NCBI GenBank assembly: GCA_029972225.1 | Contig: CP124756.1 | Coordinates: 2,028,001 to 2,092,000, forward strand | DNA length: 64,000 nucleotides | Direction: 5' to 3' | From: Candidatus Thiothrix putei | GTDB lineage: Bacteria > Pseudomonadota > Gammaproteobacteria > Thiotrichales > Thiotrichaceae | In this document: piece by piece, positions 38,587 through 47,923 of the stretch | How the letters are laid out: every line of letters begins with the position of its first letter | Position numbering within the stretch: the stretch's first letter is position 1 | Notes under the pieces: model-generated | What the model saw: only the letters and a program-made list of their open reading frames with translations | Databases searched by the model: none | Told to the model about the DNA's origin: nothing | Translations under genes and position numbers: made by a program

Positions 38587-40137
38587 GAAATCCAGTAACC
38601 GGATTCAGTACTTGCGGTGGAGGAATCGGCAAACGCACCGTCACTGGTTTTTTGGTCAGTGCCTGCTGGCACGCCTGGCGGATAATTCGGTAAGCACTGA
38701 CACCTAGGCGTTTGCAGGTTTCCACGATAGTCAGTATTAACGGGCGGAATTGGTCGCCCCGGAAAGATTGGCTGAAAAAACTGGTCTTACGCCAGATGAC
38801 ATAGGGGCGGATGGCACGTTCGGCGGCATTATTGGTCAGAGGAACACCGGGATGACGCAGAAATGTCCATAACATAAGCTCATCATCCAGTAAACGTTGG
38901 CACTGGTTGGCGGTTTTAGTGGGCTTATCAGGATGTTGTGCTTGCCGTAAGCCGCTACCTGCCAACAATGTCTGGCGGAAGGCTTCGCGGAGTTTATCCA
39001 TGCGTTGCCGGTAGAGTCTGTCAGCGTAAGCGCCTGCGAGCCTGCGGTTATGTAAGTGGACAATCAGGCGTGCCAGACGCAGTAAACGTTTCCCTAAGAT
39101 GCCTGCACGCCCGTAACGTTGTGCCATTTTTTTGAACTTGCGGATGATATGCGCCCAGCACAGTTGCCGCCGTTCAGTGGGGTGGTGGTTATAGCCGCCG
39201 TGCTGGTCGGTCACGAGTATGCCATCGAATGCACCCAACAATTCATCCGCTGCGCCTTTGCCGCGTGAGTAATGCGTCATGAAGTACACCACCTGTGGCG
39301 AACACATCACCCACAACCATTCACGTTCGCGCCCACGGTAGTGACTGGTTTCGTCCGCGTTTACCACCGGGCTGCTACGCACCGCTTCACCCGCCTGCGC
39401 ATATAAAGGCGCTAACCAACCGCTGACGGGTGCAGTCGCTTCACTGATCGCACCGCTACTGAAGGATAACTGCCATTGTTCTTCCAGCAGTAACTGGATT
39501 TGCCGCGTGGATAGGCGGCAAGCCCCGTTCATCAGGGTAATCCAACTGATCAATCCTGCTCCCATCTGCCCACTGGGGACGTCTTCGGGCAACTCAGCTA
39601 CCTGACGTTTCCCACAGCAAGTACACGTACCCGCATACAGGCGGTGTTCCGTTACATGGTAAGCGACTTCCGGCAGGTCAAACACCTGATGACGCTGGCT
39701 CGGTGTGGTTTCCATCGCCAGATGACCCCCACAACGGCAACAGCCTTCAGGATAATAGTGCTGGATAGCGTCCAGCCGCGATTCCTCCACTAAGGCACGT
39801 TCATGTTTGCTGTGCCCCGGCTGACCGCCGCGTTTTAGCGCGCTTTTGGGTTTGCGTTCGCGCTGGGCGCGTTGTTCGGGCGTGTCCCGTGAGGGTGGGT
39901 TAGAGGAGTTACTGGAGGAGTCATTCAGGCGTTCTTTTAGTTCTGTCAGTTCCGCTTCCAGTCGTTTGACCCGTGCTTGCAAAGCAACCACCAACGTCAG
40001 CAGATCACGGTTAAGCTGCTGGGAGGCTGCCAAATCGGTGGGCAACGCAATGTCGGTAAAATCGGTGGTGATGGTCAGATCGTTCATTCATCAAGCATAG
40101 CTCAAGCTGTGGCAGTTGCAAGCTCGTGAACAGTTAC
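38551..40137 (-). mobile_element. Single-ORF IS66-family element (ISBst12-like)
   Basis: 1587 bp with perfect 13-bp terminal repeats GTAACTGTTCACG. It is flanked by GACGTTGTT at 38542-38550 and 40138-40146 (9 bp; one base may be chance, since IS66 normally duplicates 8). It carries only the transposase gene, as in the ISBst12 subgroup, and sits inside one beta-helix repeat unit. Confidence 0.93.
38576..40087 (-). CDS. IS66-family (ISBst12-type) transposase
   Basis: 503 aa, complete. N-terminal coiled coil (LVVALQARVKRLEAELTELK), then SSNSSNPPSRD typical of single-ORF IS66 transposases, a Cys-rich zinc-binding region (CCRCGGHL, CTCCGKR), and the DDE core: VVNADETSHYRG (Asp), DGILVTDQHGGYNHH (Asp) and NNAAERAIRPYVIWRKTSF (Glu). 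No frame defect, so it is possibly active. Confidence 0.94.
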   Translation of the reverse strand: MNDLTITTDFTDIALPTDLAASQQLNRDLLTLVVALQARVKRLEAELTELKERLNDSSSNSSNPPSRDTPEQRAQRERKPKSALKRGGQPGHSKHERALVEESRLDAIQHYYPEGCCRCGGHLAMETTPSQRHQVFDLPEVAYHVTEHRLYAGTCTCCGKRQVAELPEDVPSGQMGAGLISWITLMNGACRLSTRQIQLLLEEQWQLSFSSGAISEATAPVSGWLAPLYAQAGEAVRSSPVVNADETSHYRGREREWLWVMCSPQVVYFMTHYSRGKGAADELLGAFDGILVTDQHGGYNHHPTERRQLCWAHIIRKFKKMAQRYGRAGILGKRLLRLARLIVHLHNRRLAGAYADRLYRQRMDKLREAFRQTLLAGSGLRQAQHPDKPTKTANQCQRLLDDELMLWTFLRHPGVPLTNNAAERAIRPYVIWRKTSFFSQSFRGDQFRPLILTIVETCKRLGVSAYRIIRQACQQALTKKPVTVRLPIPPPQVLNPVTGFLAA

Positions 40138-41927
40138 GACGTTGTTAGCCAGCAGGCCGTCCGTGCTGGTCAGCAGTAACCCGTAACCGCTGAACTTGCC
40201 AAAGCGGCTGTGGCGGATGGTGACGCTGCCGTTCTGGAAATCCATGCTGGTGTATTCGCTGGCCTGCACATGCTCAAGGCTGACAGTGGCTCCGGCTTCG
40301 GCCTTGATACCTTCCCAATCGCCCGCCTGATTATCCGTATCCGCACTGCCGAGTACGACCGGGGAGGACGCACTGCCCTGCATCACTAGGTGACCACCTG
40401 CCTGAACCGTGATTCCTGCACCGCTGGCGAACAGCAATTTGCTCCCCGCTGGCACAGTCAGGGTCTTGTTTGCCGGAACGGTGACGGTCTCGCTGACATA
40501 GTAGGGGTGTTCCGCCGTCAAGGTGGTATTGGCAGCCAACGTACCGTTTAGCGGGGTCAATGGCGCAGGCTCAGCCTCCGCTGATGACAAGTAATTGCCA
40601 AAATCCACGTTTGGCAGTGAATTTCCCGCATCCTCATAATCGTAAATCTTGTTGCGGATTTCCAGCTCATCCGTAGTCCCCCACCAGTTCTCACGGGCAT
40701 TCAGATCCACTTGAGCAAGGTTGGGGTAGTAATACCAGCGGTACGGGTAATAGTTGTAACTGCCGTTGTCGTGGATTGCGTTGCCATTGATAACCGGAAA
40801 GGGGACTTCGGCAGCGGTTGCCTTGTAGTTGGCGTCGTTCCAGATGCCGATGCTGCTGTTATGGACAATGCGGTTGCCATTGTTCACCAGTGGGTTGGAG
40901 TGGCCTGCCAAAGCTAGTCCATAAGCGCATTGGGTCAACAGGTTACCCTGAACGGTTGGGCTGGCATCCACCAATTGAAGGCAGACCGTGCCACCGGTGT
41001 AGCCGGTGTTGTCGATGACGTTGTTAGCCAGCAGGCCGTCCGTGCTGGTCAGCAGTAACCCGTAACCGCTGAACTTGCCAAAGCGGCTGTGGCGGATGGT
41101 GACGCTGCCGTTCTGGAAATCCATGCTGGTGTATTCGCTGGCCTGCACATGCTCAAGGCTGACAGTGGCTCCGGCTTCGGCCTTGATACCTTCCCAATCG
41201 CCCGCCTGATTATCCGTATCCGCACTGCCGAGTACGACCGGGGAGGACGCACTGCCCTGCATCACTAGGTGACCACCTGCCTGAACCGTGATTCCTGCAC
41301 CGCTGGCGAACAGCAATTTGCTCCCCGCTGGCACAGTCAGGGTCTTGTTTGCCGGAACGGTGACGGTCTCGCTGACATAGTAGGGGTGTTCCGCCGTCAA
41401 GGTGGTATTGGCAGCCAACGTACCGTTTAGCGGGGTCAATGGCGCAGGCTCAGCCTCCGCTGATGACAAGTAATTGCCAAAATCCACGTTTGGCAGTGAA
41501 TTTCCCGCATCCTCATAATCGTAAATCTTGTTGCGGATTTCCAGCTCATCCGTAGTCCCCCACCAGTTCTCACGGGCATTCAGATCCACTTGAGCAAGGT
41601 TGGGGTAGTAATACCAGCGGTACGGGTAATAGTTGTAACTGCCGTTGTCGTGGATTGCGTTGCCATTGATAACCGGAAAGGGGACTTCGGCAGCGGTTGC
41701 CTTGTAGTTGGCGTCGTTCCAGATGCCGATGCTGCTGTTATGGACAATGCGGTTGCCATTGTTCACCAGTGGGTTGGAGTGGCCTGCCAAAGCTAGTCCA
41801 TAAGCGCATTGGGTCAACAGGTTACCCTGAACGGTTGGGCTGGCATCCACCAATTGAAGGCAGACCGTGCCACCGGTGTAGCCGGTGTTGTCGATGACGT
41901 TGTTAGCCAGCAGGCCGTCCGTGCTGG
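40138..41927 (-). pseudogene. Giant beta-helix protein, middle piece (two repeat units)
   Basis: An open frame (ATG at 41853) covers two 293-residue beta-helix units and stops at 40102 inside the IS66-type element (…NNVVTVHELATATA). In the native gene it joined 38550. Its 5' side is out of frame with the signal-peptide piece because of a missing nucleotide near 41927. As it stands it is neither exported nor complete. Confidence 0.85.
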
Positions 41928-42398
41928 CAGCAGTAACCCGTAACCGCTGAACTTGCCAAAGCGGCTGTGGCGGATGGTGACGCTGCCGTTCTGGAAATCC
42001 ATGCTGGTGTATTCGCTGGCGTGCACATGCTCAAGGCTGACGGTCGCCCCGGCTTCGGCTTTGATGCCCGCCCAGTCACCGGGCAGCCCGTCGGTGTCCG
42101 CGCTGCCCAGTACCACAGGGGATGTTTCACTGCCCTGAACCACCAGGTGGCCGCCCGGCTGAACCGTGATCCCCGCGCCGGTGGCGACATGAACTTCGAC
42201 ACCGGCGCTGATAGTTAATGTTATATTTGCAGGAATAATGACATTGGTATCTAGAATGTGTACATCGTCAGCCCCCCAACTAGAATCCTTGGTTAAAGAG
42301 CCAGAATGATTCCACGCACCCCAAGTTAGACTCGGGACTATGCTCAATAAAATAAAATAAAAAAAATTAATCAAAAAGGACTTGTCAAGGAATTTCAT
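41928..42398 (-). pseudogene. Giant beta-helix protein, N-terminal piece with signal peptide
   Basis: Start at the ATG at 42398: signal peptide FLINFFYFILLSIVPSLTWG, then the first, diverged beta-helix module (GVEVHVATGAGITVQPGGHL). Every other unit reads CTGGTCAGCAG (plus strand) at the point where this one has CTGGCAGCAG; the lost T at 41927/41928 shifts the frame. Translation then runs through PARTACWLTTSSTTP to a stop at 41814. An alternative is a sequencing or assembly error in this repetitive region. Confidence 0.82.
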
Positions 42399-42500
42399 TA
42401 GGATTCCATTGGATAATTATCTTTTGGGGTATTGATCAGCAAGTAATCATTATAAATTTACTGAATCTATGGAGGTTAGGTCAAGAATAATTTAAAAGTA

Positions 42501-43558
42501 GGCTCAATATGCGTTTCAGGGTCTTAACCCCAGCAGTAGCGAAAGCAAGGAATGTAAGGCTGCTTGCCCTCGCTTTCTGATGTTGTGCAGATACTCAAAG
42601 AATGCGAGGTAACACGGTAGCTTTTCTTGTGAGATCCCCCGATGAGGTCGTAACCATGAGCGCAACAGTGACCAAAAACCTTCCATCGTGTTGACGTGAA
42701 CTTCATGGAAACCATCACCATCCTCGTCACGGGCATATTCACCTGAACCATGATTGACAGTTTTGTGGACATAACCCCAAGCTTCCAACCGGCTGTAAAT
42801 GTTGTACTCATCGGTGTACACCAGCGTACCGGCTGCCACCGTTTCCACAATCAACGGCTTGATCGTCGCCTGTTTCACATTCGCCAGCATACGGATCACG
42901 ACTTCCCCGGAACGCTGAATCATGCCGAAAATGGGTGGCTTGTCTTGTTCCAGTGTCCCACGCCCCGGTGCACCTTTCAGGGCGCGGCGGCGACCTTCAC
43001 GCCCGGCATCCGCGACGGCTTCGGGGTTTCCCTTGTGTCCGGCCTTGACATAAACCTCATCAAATTCAACATTCCCAGACAGGTTTACTGGCGTTTTTTT
43101 TCTCGACACCGCGCCGTAACTGTTCCGTCATCGCCTGCGTATCATCCTTGTTCAACCCCAATTCGCGGGCGATTTGTTGGTTGGATAGGTTCAACGACAT
43201 CAGGTAAAGACACAGCACCCACACCTTCAGCGGCTGATGGTGGCCTTCAAATACCGTCCCTGTCAGGTCATCAAAACGCTTTTGACAATCCTTACACTGG
43301 TAACGTTGGCGTTCCTGCTGGGTGTCATCCTTGCCTCGACGGATAGTGTCCTGTGAACCGCAGTGCGGACAAATCACCCCATTAGGCCAACGCAGGGAAC
43401 GGACTTGCTCGAAACAGGCGGCATCACTGGTCAAGCTGGAAATACTGATGAGCGAGGTCATGAAGCCTCTCCTTGGCTATCGGAAATGGCTAACTTTACC
43501 GCTATTCATGACGTTTGCAATGCCGGGGAAAACAAGACCCTGAAACACATATTGAGCC
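42501..43558 (-). mobile_element. IS1595-family element upstream of the beta-helix gene
   Basis: 1058 bp. Terminal repeats of about 24 bp with one difference: GGCTCAATATG, C or T, GTTTCAGGGTCTT. Perfect 8-bp target duplication TAAAAGTA at 42493-42500 and 43559-43566, as expected for IS1595. Its near end lies 102 bp from the start codon of the giant beta-helix gene. Confidence 0.95.
42516..43461 (-). pseudogene. IS1595-family transposase, split at an A8 run
   Basis: The N-terminal zinc-ribbon half starts at 43461 (VICPHCGSQDTIRRG, YQCKDCQKRFDDLTGTVFEG). The DDE half in another frame has VEFDEVYVKAGHKG (Asp), TLVYTDEYNIYSRLE (Asp), then VNTMEGFWSLLRSWLRPHRG. The two join if the A8 run near 43092 is read as A7 (…RGVEKK-TPVNLSG…). 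This is either a single-base insertion or slippage-based expression. IS1595 transposases are normally one ORF of about 310 aa. Confidence 0.82.
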
Positions 43559-43566
43559 TAAAAGTA

Positions 43567-43866
43567 TTTTGTATTATTAATGAAATTATTCTATAAAGAT
43601 TACAAGCCATTGATTTTTAATAATTTTTATTGAGAATATTGAAAAGTCCACTTTAAGAATAATGTGGAAAGTTTTATTGTGATTAAATAATAAACAACTG
43701 GTTTCAAGCGTGAAAGTAATGTTGTCGAGCACAATAACAATCACCTGATTTGCTGCAATCGGGTATACACCGTCACTGTCAATAACCCGACACGTTTACT
43801 TAATGAGAGTCTATACTGTCTAGGAGATCAGCCCAAAACGGGAAATACTGTCAGAGGAGACTTAGC
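43567..43866. other. AT-rich intergenic region before the GH13 gene
   Basis: No ORF or RNA gene recognised. The left half is strongly AT-rich; it ends in a good ribosome site (AGAGGAGA) for the gene at 43867. It must hold that gene's promoter, but I cannot assign -35/-10 boxes with confidence. Confidence 0.5.
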
Positions 43867-45798
43867 ATGTCATTCGCCGATAGCAGCCTGCAATCCGCAC
43901 GCCCTAGTGAAATTTCTGCCGTTGTCTTACCACGCCGTACCAACTATTACCCATCACCGGGTGATTGGCGCAATGAGGTGCTGTATTTCCTGCTCGTCGA
44001 CCGTTTCAGCGATAATCAGGAAGATCAGCGCCCGTTGCTGGATCGGCATCACTTGTCCGCCGCCAGACCGGGCAACTGGCGCTGGGATACGTGGGTCAAA
44101 TCGGGCGGCGACCGCTGGCAGGGCGGCACGCTCAAGGGAGTAGACTCGAAACTCGACTACCTGCAAGACCTTGGGGTGACTACGCTGTGGCTCAGCCCGG
44201 TATTCAAACAGCGTGGTCACATGGATACCTACCACGGCTATGGTATTCAGGATTTTCTTGAGATTGACCCAAGGTTTGGCTCGCGGGCGGATCTGGTTGA
44301 ATTGGTCAGGCACGCACATGACCGCAACATGCGCATCATTTTGGACATTATTTTTAACCATTCGGGTGAGAACTGGACTTATCCGGAAGGCGTTCCCGGC
44401 AGTATTTACCAACCCCACTACAGAACAGATCGCTACGATTTTGGTTATTGGCGTGGCATTGCGGGCGAGAACATAGACCGTATTCAGGGGGCGGAAGACG
44501 GGGTTTGGCCCATTGAGTTGCAAGAACCGGACAGTTACACCCGTGCCGGTTGCGGTGATTTGGGCGCTGGCGATCTTGAAGACCCGTTTGCCGAACACAA
44601 GCGCACCGATTTTATGACCCTGAAGGACTTTTCTCTCGACAGTCCCGCGTTGATGTCACACCTCGCAGCTTGTTACAAATACTGGATCGCGCTGACGGAT
44701 TGTGACGGTTTCCGCATCGACACGCTGAAACATGTGTCCTTTGAGCAGGCGCGAAACTTCTGCGGGGCGATCAAGGAATTCGCTCAGAATCTGGGCAAAG
44801 CGGATTTCTTTCTGGTTGGGGAAATCGCCGGGGGTGATTACAACGGGAACCGTTATCTGGATGTGATTGGCAGAAACCTGAATGCCGCGCTGGATATTGG
44901 CGAGATGCGCCTGAACCTGCGTCAGGTTGCGAAGGGCTTGCAAGACCCGTCCAGTTATTTTACGGGTTTTGAGCCGGGTAAATCGGTAATGGGTTCGCAT
45001 CGCGCGGTTGGTGCTAAACACGTGTCGATTCTGGATGATCATGATCATGTCTTCGGTGAGAAACTGCGCTTTTCCACGCAGGCGGCTTCTGAGCATCAGG
45101 TGGTTGCAGGGGTTGCCCTTCAGTTATTCACACTTGGCATCCCGTGTATTTATTACGGCACGGAACAAAGTCTGGCAGGGCCTGAGGTGGGTGAGCGTGT
45201 CTGGCTGCCGGAGTTTGGCAGCAATGACCGGTATTTACGGGAAACGCTGTTCGGCGCACCGCATCCGCTCAGACAGGGGCGTGCCGGACTGCCAGATTCA
45301 CCAGCGAAATTTGACCCTGATCTGCCCGGTTTTGGGCCTTTTGGAACGGCGGGGCAACACTGTTTCGACACCGCCAGCCCCGTTTACCGGCGTATCAGCC
45401 ATCTGGCGGCGGTTCGCGCGGCTTTTCCCGCACTGCGCTGTGGCAGGCAGTATTTGCGTCCGGTGTCTTTCCTGAATAAGCCCTTTGCGGTTTACGCGGG
45501 GGGCGAAATCATTGCGTGGTCACGCATTCTCGATGATGAAGAGCTGGTGGTGGTGCTGAATCCGCACGGTGTCGAGGCACGCGGGGCGCGGGTATTGGTG
45601 GATGCGTCGCTGAACCCCGCCGGAAGTCATTTGAGCGTCGTTGCCAGCAGTGAGGAGGCGGGTTCAGTCGCCTACCAAGGTGAAAACAAAATCGGTCAGA
45701 CACACAAGGTGCAGGTTGATGGTAGTGGCGTACACTATATCGAAATCAGCAACCTTGGCGCTTCGGAAGTTTTGGTTTTAGCAAATAAAATTACCTAG
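43867..45798 (+). CDS. Alpha-amylase-family (GH13) glycoside hydrolase
   Basis: 643 aa, no signal peptide, hence cytoplasmic. (beta/alpha)8 barrel with the GH13 conserved regions: DIIFNHSG (region I), DGFRIDTLKHV with the nucleophile Asp (~284), FFLVGEIAGG with the general acid Glu (~318), and ILDDHDHV with the third Asp (~391). A C-terminal beta-sandwich follows (VLNPHGVEARGARVLVDASL). It would act on alpha-glucans such as glycogen or maltodextrin; hydrolase versus transferase specificity is not clear by eye. Strong ribosome site AGAGGAGA. Followed 84 bp later by a beta-propeller protein on the same strand. Confidence 0.92.
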   Translation: MSFADSSLQSARPSEISAVVLPRRTNYYPSPGDWRNEVLYFLLVDRFSDNQEDQRPLLDRHHLSAARPGNWRWDTWVKSGGDRWQGGTLKGVDSKLDYLQDLGVTTLWLSPVFKQRGHMDTYHGYGIQDFLEIDPRFGSRADLVELVRHAHDRNMRIILDIIFNHSGENWTYPEGVPGSIYQPHYRTDRYDFGYWRGIAGENIDRIQGAEDGVWPIELQEPDSYTRAGCGDLGAGDLEDPFAEHKRTDFMTLKDFSLDSPALMSHLAACYKYWIALTDCDGFRIDTLKHVSFEQARNFCGAIKEFAQNLGKADFFLVGEIAGGDYNGNRYLDVIGRNLNAALDIGEMRLNLRQVAKGLQDPSSYFTGFEPGKSVMGSHRAVGAKHVSILDDHDHVFGEKLRFSTQAASEHQVVAGVALQLFTLGIPCIYYGTEQSLAGPEVGERVWLPEFGSNDRYLRETLFGAPHPLRQGRAGLPDSPAKFDPDLPGFGPFGTAGQHCFDTASPVYRRISHLAAVRAAFPALRCGRQYLRPVSFLNKPFAVYAGGEIIAWSRILDDEELVVVLNPHGVEARGARVLVDASLNPAGSHLSVVASSEEAGSVAYQGENKIGQTHKVQVDGSGVHYIEISNLGASEVLVLANKIT

Positions 45799-45882
45799 TT
45801 TAAGGGATGTATAAGCCTCTCCCAGCGGCATAGAGTCAACCAAACGGTAAACTCAAACACTATGCCAGATGGGGAGAATGTG

Positions 45883-47913
45883 ATGATCACGCAAATCGTT
45901 AATGGGCTGGGAGGCGCTATCGGTTGCCGCCATCTACCGCTGCACAACCAACTGTTGTTTGTCGAATACAGCGGCAAAATTTCTGTCATTGACCTGATAA
46001 GACCGCTGGTGAGCACGGTGTCGCAGGGAACAATCGTGCTCAAGGGTACTTGGATATTTGACTGCGAAACCGGCACGTTGGGCGGTGCGGGTGGGGCTGG
46101 CGACATCTGGTGGGAACAGATGACCGCGACAGAACGGCAGATGACACCCGTCAATGGTGCGAAAATCGTTAACTTGGGGCATGTTGACTGGAGCAGCGTC
46201 ACCCATGCCACGCTTCAGACCCTCAGTTTCAGCACCACACCGATTCCGGGTAACACGGATTCCAGCAACCAACTGACGAATGGCAACATCTTTGCGGTGC
46301 TTACCAATGCAGGCAATTATGCCAAGGTACAGGTGCTCGATTACGGTTACAACATGACCGTGCGTTGGGCGACTTACCGGGTTGGTTCCAAGTACCGGGT
46401 GTTGGGTACCGGCTACACCCAGCCTGAAGACATTGCGGCGACTGCCAGTGAAACCACCGCTTATGTCACCGAACGCAGCGGCAATTTCCTGCGAGTACCG
46501 TTGGGCAGTGCTAACCGTGCCAGCGCCACTGTCCTCGCCAGCGGTTTGACAGCACCGCAACAGATGTATCTGGATGAAGCTAACGGTTATGCCTATGTGG
46601 TCGAATTCACGTCAGTCGGCAGACTGGTGCGGATCCGGCTTGCTGACGGGGCAATCACGCCGCTGGCAACCAACCTGAATAATGCGGTTGGTTTGGTTGT
46701 GACCGCAGACCGGCAACATGCCTACGTGAGTGAGCAGACTGAGAAAGGCGGGCGCATCGTCAAGATCACGTTTAGCACCGGCACTAAGCAGGTTGTGGCG
46801 ACTGAGCTGACTCAGCCGTTCTTTTTGACCTGGGCAGATGCCAGTGAGGAACGGCTGTTCGTCACCGAACGCGGTACAGCGAGACGTCTTGCAGCCATCG
46901 ACCTGACACAAACGCCAGCCGTGATTTCGCGGGTGGAAACAGGGCTGCCAAATAATCCTTCCAGCACGGCTGTCATCGCACCGGGTAAATTACTGATCTG
47001 CTGTGATGCTGAAATCGGCGAACTCAATGTCGCCGGGCTGGTTATATCCTCTGCTGCCCCGTTATTCATGGGCATTGGCAAAGTGCCTTTTGACCGGATT
47101 GTGGGTGGTTTTGCGGATACCACAGTTGACCCGACTTATCCTTACCAGTTCAATAAGATGCCATTCGGAGGCACGCTGCCGCTGCTGATTAACCATCAAC
47201 GTGCTTTTACAATGGGGGCGAGGTTTTATCAGGTATTGGTGGATGGCTCACCTCGCTTCGATGGGTATACGGATTATCGCTGGAATGCCGCTTTGGGGCG
47301 TTACCAAGTCCGTACTCAAGCAGCCACGAGCGTAGCGGGGGGAGCCGGATACTACCCGGTACGCTCGCCGTCCGAGCTGTTTTTATGGTTAAGTCCGGCA
47401 CTCGGCTTGCAATTGAACACGGTTGGCCTGTCCAATTCGCCGCATGTGATCAGGCTCAAGTTTGTTGATGCTACCGGGAGTGTGCTTGCCTACAGTGATC
47501 CACTCAGTATCATGGTGAATAACCAGTCGTGTGTGGCAACTATCGGCTTGCCAACCTTAGGTGGTGTTGAGGCTGATCCAAATTGTGGGACGTTACGCTA
47601 TACGCCAGGATCACCGGGAACTGTCGTCATGCTGTTCACTGCGTCCCATCCAGCCGGGTATGCAAGCTATAGTTTCAGTCTATTCAAAGGCGTGAACAAG
47701 TTGACTCCGCCAAGCATGGGGGGAGACGTTGCGAGCGCACCTAATCAGGCCACTGCATTCGTGACGGATTTGTTGGGAACTTGCATTGCCTCGCCGGGTG
47801 TTGCGGGTTTTGCTGAGCATGTTTATGTGGCGGCAAACATCATCAATGGGGAAAGCAGGCAGAGTCAGTACGATGCTTCTGCCACGATCGCCTTTGTGTT
47901 AGCTCCGGTCTGA
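45883..47913 (+). CDS. Beta-propeller protein of unknown function
   Basis: 676 aa from the ATG at 45883, which has GGGGAG 6 nt upstream; an in-frame ATG at 45862 has no ribosome site. No signal peptide. Residues ~150-400 contain repeating blades (EDIAATASETTAYVTERSGN; PQQMYLDEANGYAYVVEFTS; VGLVVTADRQHAYVSEQTEK), as in NHL/SMP-30-like propellers. The C-terminal ~250 residues look beta-rich and are unrecognised. Downstream of the GH13 gene and possibly co-transcribed; a joint role is not established. Confidence 0.72.
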   Translation: MITQIVNGLGGAIGCRHLPLHNQLLFVEYSGKISVIDLIRPLVSTVSQGTIVLKGTWIFDCETGTLGGAGGAGDIWWEQMTATERQMTPVNGAKIVNLGHVDWSSVTHATLQTLSFSTTPIPGNTDSSNQLTNGNIFAVLTNAGNYAKVQVLDYGYNMTVRWATYRVGSKYRVLGTGYTQPEDIAATASETTAYVTERSGNFLRVPLGSANRASATVLASGLTAPQQMYLDEANGYAYVVEFTSVGRLVRIRLADGAITPLATNLNNAVGLVVTADRQHAYVSEQTEKGGRIVKITFSTGTKQVVATELTQPFFLTWADASEERLFVTERGTARRLAAIDLTQTPAVISRVETGLPNNPSSTAVIAPGKLLICCDAEIGELNVAGLVISSAAPLFMGIGKVPFDRIVGGFADTTVDPTYPYQFNKMPFGGTLPLLINHQRAFTMGARFYQVLVDGSPRFDGYTDYRWNAALGRYQVRTQAATSVAGGAGYYPVRSPSELFLWLSPALGLQLNTVGLSNSPHVIRLKFVDATGSVLAYSDPLSIMVNNQSCVATIGLPTLGGVEADPNCGTLRYTPGSPGTVVMLFTASHPAGYASYSFSLFKGVNKLTPPSMGGDVASAPNQATAFVTDLLGTCIASPGVAGFAEHVYVAANIINGESRQSQYDASATIAFVLAPV

Positions 47914-47923
47914 TGAACTGAAC

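Larger units (their letters stand above)
37255..42190 (-). repeat. Array of near-identical 879-bp (293-codon) tandem repeats
   Basis: The marker GACGTTGTT recurs at 37663, 38542, 41017 and 41896. Spacing is exactly 879 bp once the 1596 bp contributed by the insertion at 38551-40137 and its duplicated target is removed. There are about 3.8 units: the C-terminal unit is partial (from ~37255) and the N-terminal one is partial and diverged. Lines I compared between 40138-41016 and 41017-41895 read the same base for base. Each unit has two modules of right-handed beta-helix (NNVIDNTGYTGGTVCLQLVD... and GTLAANTTLTAEHPYYVSET...). Confidence 0.93.

Noticed and set aside
37255..42190. Repeats considered as a CRISPR or other short-repeat array
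   Set aside because: The unit is 879 bp and coding; there are no spacers.
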